A stretch of 28,617 bases of DNA from NCBI GenBank assembly GCA_964427535.1, contig CAYRVF010000074.1, positions 1-28,617 on the forward strand, given 5' to 3'. The notes under the pieces are model-generated. The model had not been told where the DNA came from. It did not search any database and saw nothing but the letters and a program-made list of their open reading frames with translations. The first letter of the stretch is position 1; each line of letters opens with the position of its first letter. Position numbers and translations under genes: made by a program. Below, piece after piece: positions 8,310 through 14,723 of this stretch. The stretch comes from CAYRVF01 sp964427535 (lineage in GTDB: Bacteria > Chloroflexota > Ktedonobacteria > Ktedonobacterales > JADMIN01).

Positions 8310-9800
8310 ATGAGCCCCGGCGCAGAACATACCACGCTAACAGAGACCGCCACCACCAGGAAGATCGTGATCGACCCGATCACCCGTGTCGAAGGCCACG
8401 GTAAGGTCACCCTCCGCCTCAACGAGGACGGGACGGTCGGCCAGGCGCGCTTTCACATCGTCGAGTTCCGTGGGTTCGAGCGGTTCATTCAGGGGCGGCT
8501 CTATTGGGAAGTCCCGCTCATCATTCAGCGGCTATGCGGCATCTGCCCCGTGAGCCATCATCTCTGCTCCGCGAAGGCGCTGGATATGGTCGTCGGCGTG
8601 GACCACCTGACGCCCACAGCGGAGAAAGTGCGCCGCCTGATGCACTATGGCCAGATCGTGCAGTCGAACGCGCTGCACTTCTTCCACCTCGCCTCGCCCG
8701 ATCTGCTCTTTGGGTTCGACGCGCCCGTGGCACAACGCAATATCATCGCCGTTGCCCAAACGTACCCAGGCATCGGCCGGTGGGCTATCGAGATCCGCAA
8801 GTTCGGCCAGGAAGTCATCAAGGCCGTCGGCGGCAAGAAGATTCATCCTACCTCGGCAATCCCCGGCGGTATGAACCAGAATCTCGCGGTCGAGCACCGC
8901 GACGCGCTGAGGACAGATATCGACCAGGTGATCGGCTGGTCTCTGGACGCGCTCGCACTGTGCAAGCAGATCACGCGTGCGGACGCCAAACAGAGCGCGG
9001 AGTTTGGCAGCTTCGAGTCGAACTACGTCAGCATCGTCCGCAAAGACGGCGCGATGGACCTCTATGACGGCGTCCTGCGCGCCATTGACGCGGACGGCAA
9101 GACCATCTTCGACGGCGTCTCCCCGATCGAGTACAGGGACTACCTGATCGAGGAAGTCCGCACGTGGAGCTACATGAAATTCCCGCACATCCGCTCGCTG
9201 GGACGCGACAAGGGCTGGTATCGCGTCGGGCCGCTAGCGCAGATCAACTGCTGCGATTTCATCGACACGCCGCTCGCCGAAGCAGAGCGGCAGGAGTTTC
9301 TGAAGCTCGGCAATGGCAGGCCGGTGCATGGCACGCTGCTCTATCACTGGGCGCGCATCATCACCCTCATCCACGCCGCCGAGAAGATACGGGAACTGCT
9401 CTACGACGACGATCTGCAAGGGACCGACTTGCTCGCGGCTCCCCAGCAGCGGCGCGACGAAGGTGTGGCATGGATCGAGGCGCCGCGTGGCACGCTCTTC
9501 CACCACTATCGGGTGGACGACAACGACCAGATCACGATGGCCAACCTGATCGTCTCCACCACGAGCAACAACGAGGCGATGAACCGGACCGTACAGAAGA
9601 TCGCCGAGGACGACCTGTCTGGAGTCGAGATCACCGAGGGATTGTTGAACCACATCGAGGTCGGCATTCGAGCCTACGATCCGTGTCTTTCCTGTGCGAC
9701 GCACGCGGTCGGACAGATGCCGCTCCTCGTCACACTAGAGGGACCCGATGGCAGCGAACTCGCCCGCAGAGCGCGGCCCACGGCGGAGTCTGACGCATAG
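8310..9800 (+). CDS. hoxH: NAD-reducing [NiFe] hydrogenase large subunit HoxH
   Basis: Predicted precursor of 496 residues that holds the Ni-Fe(CN)2CO active site and catalyses H2 <-> 2H+ + 2e-. The two nickel-binding motifs are intact: R-L-C76-G-I-C79 near the N-terminus and D-P-C459-L-S-C462-A-T-H465 near the C-terminus. A 31-residue extension follows His465, so the protein should be made as a precursor and trimmed after that His by the endopeptidase encoded next. The sequence fits group 3 (bidirectional, NAD-linked) enzymes. AGGAG lies just before the ATG at 8310. The 3' end overlaps the endopeptidase gene by 53 bases in another frame. No hyp (metal-centre assembly) genes are in the window, so these must be encoded elsewhere. 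Confidence 0.96.
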   Translation: MSPGAEHTTLTETATTRKIVIDPITRVEGHGKVTLRLNEDGTVGQARFHIVEFRGFERFIQGRLYWEVPLIIQRLCGICPVSHHLCSAKALDMVVGVDHLTPTAEKVRRLMHYGQIVQSNALHFFHLASPDLLFGFDAPVAQRNIIAVAQTYPGIGRWAIEIRKFGQEVIKAVGGKKIHPTSAIPGGMNQNLAVEHRDALRTDIDQVIGWSLDALALCKQITRADAKQSAEFGSFESNYVSIVRKDGAMDLYDGVLRAIDADGKTIFDGVSPIEYRDYLIEEVRTWSYMKFPHIRSLGRDKGWYRVGPLAQINCCDFIDTPLAEAERQEFLKLGNGRPVHGTLLYHWARIITLIHAAEKIRELLYDDDLQGTDLLAAPQQRRDEGVAWIEAPRGTLFHHYRVDDNDQITMANLIVSTTSNNEAMNRTVQKIAEDDLSGVEITEGLLNHIEVGIRAYDPCLSCATHAVGQMPLLVTLEGPDGSELARRARPTAESDA

Positions 9801-10269
9801 CCTCATCGTGTTCGGCTACGGCAATCCAGGCCGCCAGGACGACGGGCTGGGGCCAGCCGCCGTCGACGCGATCACGCATGTAGGCTGGCCCAGTGTCACA
9901 ACGCAGTGGAACTACCAATTGAACATCGAAGACGCCGATGAGGCGAGCAAGCACGACTGCGTCGTGTTCGTGGATGCGGCGGCGGCCGGCCTAGAGCCGT
10001 ACGAGGTGCAACACCTCCAGCCATCCCGCGGGACGGCGTTTTCGACCCATCTGTTGAGTCCCGAGGTACTGCTCGCGATCTGTCGCGACTACTACGGCAG
10101 AGTTCCCCCGGCGGTGCTGGTGGCCATCCGTGGCTATGCGTTCGACTTCGGAGAAGGGCTGACTCCGCGGGCGCGGCAGAACCTGCAAGAGGCAATCGAG
10201 TACATCAAGCGCCTGGTCTTCAGCCGTTCGGACGGCGAGCTGTGTCGCGCCGAATCGGAGCCGGAGTGA
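9748..10269 (+). CDS. hoxW: Hydrogenase maturation endopeptidase (HoxW/HybD family)
   Basis: Predicted cytoplasmic protein of 173 residues. It has the family's start (V-F-G-Y-G-N-P-G-R-Q-D-D-G-L-G, residues 21-35), the mid-strand D76 in V-V-F-V-D-A, and His101 in S-T-H-L-L. D32, D76 and H101 correspond to the nickel-sensing Glu/Asp/His triad known from HybD. The enzyme removes the C-terminal peptide of the HoxH precursor once nickel is inserted. The ATG at 9748 lies 53 bases inside hoxH and has GAGGG about 5 bases upstream; no other good start exists before the conserved G-N-P. The overlap points to coupled synthesis with its substrate. The symbol is assigned by context; hycI- or hybD-like would also describe it. 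Confidence 0.88.
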   Translation: MAANSPAERGPRRSLTHSLIVFGYGNPGRQDDGLGPAAVDAITHVGWPSVTTQWNYQLNIEDADEASKHDCVVFVDAAAAGLEPYEVQHLQPSRGTAFSTHLLSPEVLLAICRDYYGRVPPAVLVAIRGYAFDFGEGLTPRARQNLQEAIEYIKRLVFSRSDGELCRAESEPE

Positions 10270-10316
10270 CACATAACGCGCAGCGCATGTGCGAAGACGA
10301 GCTGAGGTGATGCGCG

Positions 10317-10712
10317 ATGGCGACTATCCAGACGAGCCGTAAACTCATCCTGCTGGTGGACCCCGACCCGCACTTTCGGGCGGTCCTGCGTAGGCCATTG
10401 GAGGCGGCCGGGTTCGCCGTCGGCGAGGCCTTCAACGGACGTGAAGGCGAGCGCACCCTCAACCGCGTGCATGTGGATGCTGTCATCGTAGACGTCATGG
10501 TGGAATCGCTTGACCCCACCGGCCCCGTGGCGGAGAAGCTGAGAGCGGTGGGCAGCCGAACGCCAGTCTACGTGTTCACCGAGGCAGCCGTGACAGTGCA
10601 TCAAGAAGTTGACTTTGAGTCAATGAATATCGCGGGCATCTTCCCCAAGCCATTCGACGCCCAGGCGATCATCCAGACCCTCAAGAGCAGGCTGAAGGTC
10701 GTCGATCGCTAA
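10317..10712 (+). CDS. Single-domain response regulator (receiver only)
   Basis: Predicted protein of 131 residues consisting only of a CheY-like receiver. The acidic pocket D15/D17 (L-L-V-D-P-D-P), the phospho-acceptor D59 (V-I-V-D-V), the switch residue T88 (V-F-T-E) and the conserved K111 (F-P-K-P-F) are all present, so it should be phosphorylatable. There is no output domain. It begins 47 bases after the endopeptidase stop with GAGGTGA 6 bases before the ATG, so it probably belongs to the hydrogenase operon. The partner kinase is unknown; the kinase at 20949 has its own regulator. A role in tuning the hydrogenase or relaying a redox signal is inferred from position only. Confidence 0.85.
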   Translation: MATIQTSRKLILLVDPDPHFRAVLRRPLEAAGFAVGEAFNGREGERTLNRVHVDAVIVDVMVESLDPTGPVAEKLRAVGSRTPVYVFTEAAVTVHQEVDFESMNIAGIFPKPFDAQAIIQTLKSRLKVVDR

Positions 10713-11083
10713 CCAGACTTCACCGACCATCCCCACACGCCCTCGGTCGCCACATGGAGGCCGCGACGCGCATCCCCTGTGCGCCCCACTTCGACGCCCC
10801 AGCCCGTGTAGTTGGGGCATCTTGCTGTGCGGAGCGCGGGTCCGCTCTCAGCATTGGCAGCCGCGGCCGCTGGGGAGAGCATGGCACACATCTGGCAGGG
10901 CTCAGTTCTGGTATGGCTGCGAGGCCAGGCGGAAGTCGGGCGAGGGGAACAGCGCCAGCCGCTGACCACGCCTACGATGTACGCTCACCATCACCATAGG
11001 AGACATTCGCCCGAGCCCGCCCACGGCGTCGAAACCCGCGGCATGCGACGCGCGGGCGGGCACGAACGACGGAGGGTGAGAGA
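10713..11083. other. Intergenic region between hydrogenase operon and NDH-2-like gene
   Basis: A 371-base stretch with no gene that can be supported; open frames here have no recognisable similarity. It contains a small hairpin GCCCCA-N11-TGGGGC (10796-10818), which lacks a T-tract, and a long GC-rich hairpin (11015-11061) in the leader of the next gene, listed separately. Confidence 0.45.
11015..11061 (+). promoter_or_regulatory. Strong stem-loop in the 5' leader of the NDH-2-like gene
   Basis: GCCCGCCC (11015-11022) pairs with GGGCGGGC (11054-11061), and inside it GCGTCG (11026-11031) pairs with CGACGC (11046-11051). This gives 14 base pairs with a small internal bulge and a 14-base loop. 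The stem ends 9 bases before the Shine-Dalgarno GGAGGGTGAG (11071-11080). It is not followed by T residues, so it is not a simple terminator; a role in translation or mRNA stability is inferred. Confidence 0.45.
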
Positions 11084-12634
11084 ATGACTCGATCAAGACG
11101 TCTTTCGATAGCGCTCGGTGCGGCCGCTAGCGGCTCCCTGGCGCTAGCGTGGGCGATATACCGACGCTCTGTGCGAACGCCACCCCCCGACGTCCTGCAT
11201 CTCAGCGAGACGGCGGAGGACTACGAGCGCGCGCCACATCGCGTGCTGATTTTGGGCGCGGGGTTCGGCGGCCTGACCGTCGCCCGCAACCTCGATCGGC
11301 TCATGCCGCCTACCTCGACGACCAGCGTGCTCGTCGTCGACCGCAACAACAGCCTGCTCTTCGCGCCGCTGCTCTGGACGGTCGCCGATGGCCGAGCCGC
11401 GCCAGATGACGTCGTCGTGCCCATCCGCGCCTTCCAGCGCGGCAAGCGCTTTCACCTGTTGCAAGCGGAGGTCGAGAAGATCGACCTCGATCGGCGGGTC
11501 GTGCATACCGCCGCGGGCGAGCGCCCCTACGATACGCTCGTCCTCGCGCTCGGCAGCCGCACGACGCTCCCATCGCTGCCAGGCGTACGCGAGCACGCGC
11601 GCATCTTCTCCACGCCAGCCGACGCGGTCGAGCTGAGGAACCGTCTGATCGACGCCATCGAAGCGGCGCACAATGCGCTGGACCCGATGGAACGACGCGA
11701 ATGGCTGACCTTCGTCGTCAGCGGTGGCGGCGACACTGGCATCGAGCTGGCGGCGGTCATTGCCAACTATCTGCACGGTGGACTCTTCCACGAGTATCCC
11801 TGGCTCGCCCATGAGCGCGTGCGCATCGTCGTCGTCGGCCGCGCGAACCGGCTCGTGCCGATGAGTGAGCCACACACCTCCGAGGCGGTGCGACGCGTGC
11901 TGGAGGGCGAGGGCATTGAGGTCCTCACCGGCGTCTCGGTCGTCGGCGTGACGCCGATTTCCGTGCGAACGAGCGCCGGCGACATTCCCGCGCGCACCGT
12001 CTTCTGGGCCGCCGGCATCAGCGCGCCCCCGGTGATCCGGTCGCTCCCCGTCGAGCATGCGCCCAACGGCGCGCTCATGACCGACCAGCACCTACGGCTG
12101 CCAGGGCACCCCGAGGTCTACGTCGTCGGCGATTCGGCGTGGGCCTTCGACTCGCTGACCAACGCGCCGCTGCCGCCGACCGCCCAGGCCGCCGAGCACA
12201 TGGGAGCCTACGTCGCCAGGGATATCGTCGACTCTGCCGCGAACCGGCCGACGCCGTCCTTCCGCTTCAGGCCGCGTGGGCATCTCGCGCTGCTGGGGAG
12301 GCGCACCGGTGTCGGGCGTGTCGGCCAAGTCACCCTCACCGGATTGCCTGCCTGGCTACTCTGGCACGCCTACTATCTCAGCCATCTGCCGTCATGGCGC
12401 AATCGCATCCAGATCGGGGTCGACTTGCTGCTCAGCGCGATCGCCGGTCGCGAGACAGGTGAGCTCCGGCTCGAAACGCCTGATATCGATATCGCTAGGA
12501 GTCCAGTGGACGCGCGGGCATCCGCCGAGTACGCCTCGCCGGACGGCGCCACCCCCGAAAGTGCCCAGCTGGCCGGGGGACCGGATACGCCGACCGCGCC
12601 GGAGCCAACGCACTCCGCGGGCGCGGGGAATTGA
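11084..12634 (+). CDS. Type II NADH dehydrogenase-like FAD/NAD(P)-dependent oxidoreductase
   Basis: Predicted protein of 516 residues of the NDH-2 family, which passes electrons from NADH to quinone without pumping protons. An N-terminal hydrophobic stretch (about 8-26) preceded by Arg residues may anchor it. The FAD-binding G-A-G-F-G-G is at 58-63. A second dinucleotide fold has S-G-G-G-D-T-G-I-E-L-A at 213-223, with D-T where G-P-T-G is usual. A V-V-G-D-S-A motif near 348-352 completes the FAD site, and Q-A-A-E-H-M-G follows, typical of NDH-2. The C-terminal 60 residues are a polar, Pro-rich low-complexity tail not usual for the family. GGAGGG lies upstream of the ATG. Its place after the hydrogenase genes suggests it could oxidise NADH made by HoxFUYH. 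Related flavoproteins such as sulfide:quinone reductases are less likely. Confidence 0.85.
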   Translation: MTRSRRLSIALGAAASGSLALAWAIYRRSVRTPPPDVLHLSETAEDYERAPHRVLILGAGFGGLTVARNLDRLMPPTSTTSVLVVDRNNSLLFAPLLWTVADGRAAPDDVVVPIRAFQRGKRFHLLQAEVEKIDLDRRVVHTAAGERPYDTLVLALGSRTTLPSLPGVREHARIFSTPADAVELRNRLIDAIEAAHNALDPMERREWLTFVVSGGGDTGIELAAVIANYLHGGLFHEYPWLAHERVRIVVVGRANRLVPMSEPHTSEAVRRVLEGEGIEVLTGVSVVGVTPISVRTSAGDIPARTVFWAAGISAPPVIRSLPVEHAPNGALMTDQHLRLPGHPEVYVVGDSAWAFDSLTNAPLPPTAQAAEHMGAYVARDIVDSAANRPTPSFRFRPRGHLALLGRRTGVGRVGQVTLTGLPAWLLWHAYYLSHLPSWRNRIQIGVDLLLSAIAGRETGELRLETPDIDIARSPVDARASAEYASPDGATPESAQLAGGPDTPTAPEPTHSAGAGN

Positions 12635-13008
12635 CCCGTCGAGTACGCCTGTGCTCTGTGCCCGCCAGCCTCTGCCTCTCCTCTCCGTTGCCAGCTCTCA
12701 CGGCGCGGGGGCACTGTCTTGCCGTAGGGGGCTGTCGATGCTGATCGGTGCCCGCTCGGTCTAGTGTGCTGCGCTCCTCAAGCTCAGTCAGATGCCCAAA
12801 GGTGAGTGCTCCACCTTTGGACGGGTGTCCACTCCACCCTTAGGCAAGCGCGACTCCCGCCGCCAGGCCTCCCTGTCAGGAGGATGAAGCAAGCGCGGCT
12901 GGCTTCTACACTACAGGGAGTGCCACCGACATGTGCGCCCGGCGGTCGACATTCCCTGCGGTATCGCCACACCCAGGAGCAAGCAAGGTCTGAGTCAGGA
13001 GCCAGCAC
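12635..13008. other. Intergenic region upstream of protease copy 2
   Basis: A 374-base stretch between the NDH-2-like gene and the second protease. No gene is supported. It holds two adjacent inverted repeats at 12796-12839, listed separately, and a weak CCTCC-N6-GGAGG hairpin near 12868-12883. An AGGAG lies shortly before the protease ATG at 13009. Confidence 0.4.
12796..12839. repeat. Two adjacent inverted repeats with equal 7-base spacers
   Basis: The first is CCAAAGGTG (12796-12804), spacer AGTGCTC, CACCTTTGG (12812-12820): nine perfect base pairs. The second is GGGTG (12823-12827), spacer TCCACTC, CACCC (12835-12839). Both have the form GGTG-N7-CACC and their centres are 23 bases apart, close to two helical turns. 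That suggests paired operator sites on one face of the DNA; without T-tracts they are poor terminators. Confidence 0.5.
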
Positions 13009-13920
13009 ATGCAAGACAATACCAGCGACTCGAACGCCCCGATTCCGTCTCCGGCACCGACTACTCCGCCGGGTGCCGTCGCGGTAGAGACGGGACCCCG
13101 CCCCGCGCCGCACATCGACAGCCGCCAGATGCCGCCGTCTGCCCAGAATGAGCGCACGCTACGTGTGCATCCCCTCTGGCTCGCCGCCGGAGTGATCGCG
13201 CTCTTCGGTCTCGTCTTCGGCGTTGGGGCCATCACGAGCAACTCGTCGAACTCATCGGCGCCATCGGGCACCACAATTGAGGCCACGACCATCAATGTCG
13301 TCAAGGCGGTGGACCCCTCGGTCGTGCAGGTGCAGGGGCGCGGCAGTCTCCCAACCGGCGGGGGAGGGAGCGTTGGATCAGGTGAGATTCTTACCACGAG
13401 CGGCTATATCGTCACTAACGATCATGTCGTGCATGGCCAATCGCGTCTCTCGGTGCTGCTCGCCAATGGGCAGCAAGCTACCGCGCGCCTGGTAGGCGAG
13501 GCGCCAAGTGAGGACCTGGCCGTGCTGAAGATCAGCGCCAGCAACCTCAAGCCCATCGCCGTCGGCGACTCCAGCAAGGTGCAGGTTGGCGAGTTTGCGC
13601 TCGCGATTGGCAGCCCATTGGGTCTCGAGCAATCGTCGACGTCGGGCATTATCAGCGCGCTCAATCGCGAGGCGCGTGAGGAGGTCGACGGCAATGTCTT
13701 CACCCTCACGGGGATGATCCAGACGAGTGCGCCGATCAATCCGGGTAACAGTGGCGGCGCGCTGGTGAACCTGAAGGGGCAACTCATCGGCATTCCGACG
13801 CTCGCGGCCGTCGAGCCATCGACCGGGGTTGCCGCCAACGGCATCGGCTTCGCCATCTCCTCGAATCGCATGCAAACGATCGTCGGCCAACTTACTGGCG
13901 GTGCGGCCGGCACGCCATAG
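13009..13920 (+). CDS. Membrane-anchored trypsin-like serine protease (HtrA/S1C type, no PDZ), copy 2
   Basis: Predicted protein of 303 residues and a close paralogue of the protein at 613-1467: the protease domains align almost without gaps, with long identical blocks such as M-I-Q-T-S-A-P-I-N-P-G-N-S-G-G-A-L. Residues 1-52 are a Pro-rich cytoplasmic tail, about 55-76 a membrane helix, then a Ser/Asn linker. The triad is His139 (T-N-D-H-V-V), Asp169 and Ser248. It also lacks a PDZ domain. The N-terminal tail and the linker differ strongly from copy 1, so only the catalytic part is under tight constraint. The start at 13009 has AGGAG about 10 bases upstream. A perfect 12-base palindrome AGCCGTACGGCT (13921-13932) follows the stop codon. 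Confidence 0.9.
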   Translation: MQDNTSDSNAPIPSPAPTTPPGAVAVETGPRPAPHIDSRQMPPSAQNERTLRVHPLWLAAGVIALFGLVFGVGAITSNSSNSSAPSGTTIEATTINVVKAVDPSVVQVQGRGSLPTGGGGSVGSGEILTTSGYIVTNDHVVHGQSRLSVLLANGQQATARLVGEAPSEDLAVLKISASNLKPIAVGDSSKVQVGEFALAIGSPLGLEQSSTSGIISALNREAREEVDGNVFTLTGMIQTSAPINPGNSGGALVNLKGQLIGIPTLAAVEPSTGVAANGIGFAISSNRMQTIVGQLTGGAAGTP

Positions 13921-13995
13921 AGCCGTACGGCTGGTGACGTCACATGCGGAAATGTTTGCTCGCGGGATGCCCCCTTCAGAGGAGAGGAGATCGAC

Positions 13996-14703
13996 ATGTT
14001 CTTCCAGATCGTCTTCGTGTCTCTGATCCTGGTTGTGCTCGGGCTGCTGCTGTGTTTTGTTGGCTTCCGGTTCTTCGTGGTGCTGCTGCCGCTGTTTGGC
14101 TTCTTTGCTGGCTTCCTGATCACCGCCGAGGCCATCCAGGAGCTCTTCGGCGGTGGCTTTCTGGCGACCGCGAGTAGCTGGGTGTTTGGCTTCGTCATCG
14201 GCATCTTTTGCGCCGCGATCGCCTACCTCTACTACTATGTGGCGGTCGCTATACTGGCCGCATCGGCCGGTTACGAGCTGGGCATCGGCGTGATATCAGG
14301 GTTGGGCGTCAATTCGGGCTTCCTGCAGTTCATCATCGGGCTGGTGTTGGCGGTGATATTTGTGGCCGCCGTGATCGTCCTGAATTTGCCGAAGGTGCTG
14401 ATCGTCGCGCTCACCGCCGCGGTGGGGGCCAGCATGATTCTGGCGGGCATCTTGCTGGCGCTGGGCCGCATCGCGCTGACGGACCTGAATCTCGGCGTGG
14501 TGGGAGCGTTTATCCACGCCTCGTGGTTCTGGTTCCTGGTCTACCTAGTCATCGGAGGCGCAGGCATCGCGGTGCAGCTCTTCCTCACCGAAACCTACAT
14601 CGCCGCGCCCTCGGGGCAGCAACGTCCGTCTCGCACGGTGCCGCCAGCGGAGCAACCAGTTCCCTCGTCACCGCCGACGGGAACGGCACCGACAACGCCA
14701 TAA
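13996..14703 (+). CDS. DUF4203 (TMEM198-like) multi-pass membrane protein
   Basis: Predicted protein of 235 residues with seven hydrophobic segments between residues 5 and 195 and a polar Pro/Thr/Ser-rich C-terminal tail (about 200-235). The pattern of short Gly-rich helices with small loops (F-G-F-F-A-G-F-L, L-L-A-L-G-R-I-A-L) fits the DUF4203/TMEM198 fold, whose role in bacteria is unknown. GAGGAGAGGAG lies 7 or more bases before the ATG. It follows the second protease by 75 bases and may be co-transcribed with it. The gene ends only 20 bases from the convergent sensor gene. Function unknown; the family call is fairly sure. Confidence 0.75.
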   Translation: MFFQIVFVSLILVVLGLLLCFVGFRFFVVLLPLFGFFAGFLITAEAIQELFGGGFLATASSWVFGFVIGIFCAAIAYLYYYVAVAILAASAGYELGIGVISGLGVNSGFLQFIIGLVLAVIFVAAVIVLNLPKVLIVALTAAVGASMILAGILLALGRIALTDLNLGVVGAFIHASWFWFLVYLVIGGAGIAVQLFLTETYIAAPSGQQRPSRTVPPAEQPVPSSPPTGTAPTTP

Positions 14704-14723
14704 AGGCTGCCACCACACGAGCG

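Noticed and set aside
5187..10712. The hydrogenase cluster as a new enzyme type
   Set aside because: Gene order, fusions and active-site motifs fit the known NAD-reducing HoxFUYH enzymes; only details are unusual.
10796..10818. Hairpin GCCCCA-N11-TGGGGC after the hydrogenase operon as its terminator
   Set aside because: Only six base pairs, a loop of 11 and no T-tract after it on either strand.
12883..13087. Small open frame beginning just after GGAGG before protease copy 2
   Set aside because: The GGAGG is directly against the ATG, the frame overlaps the protease start, and the product is Arg/Thr-rich without similarity.
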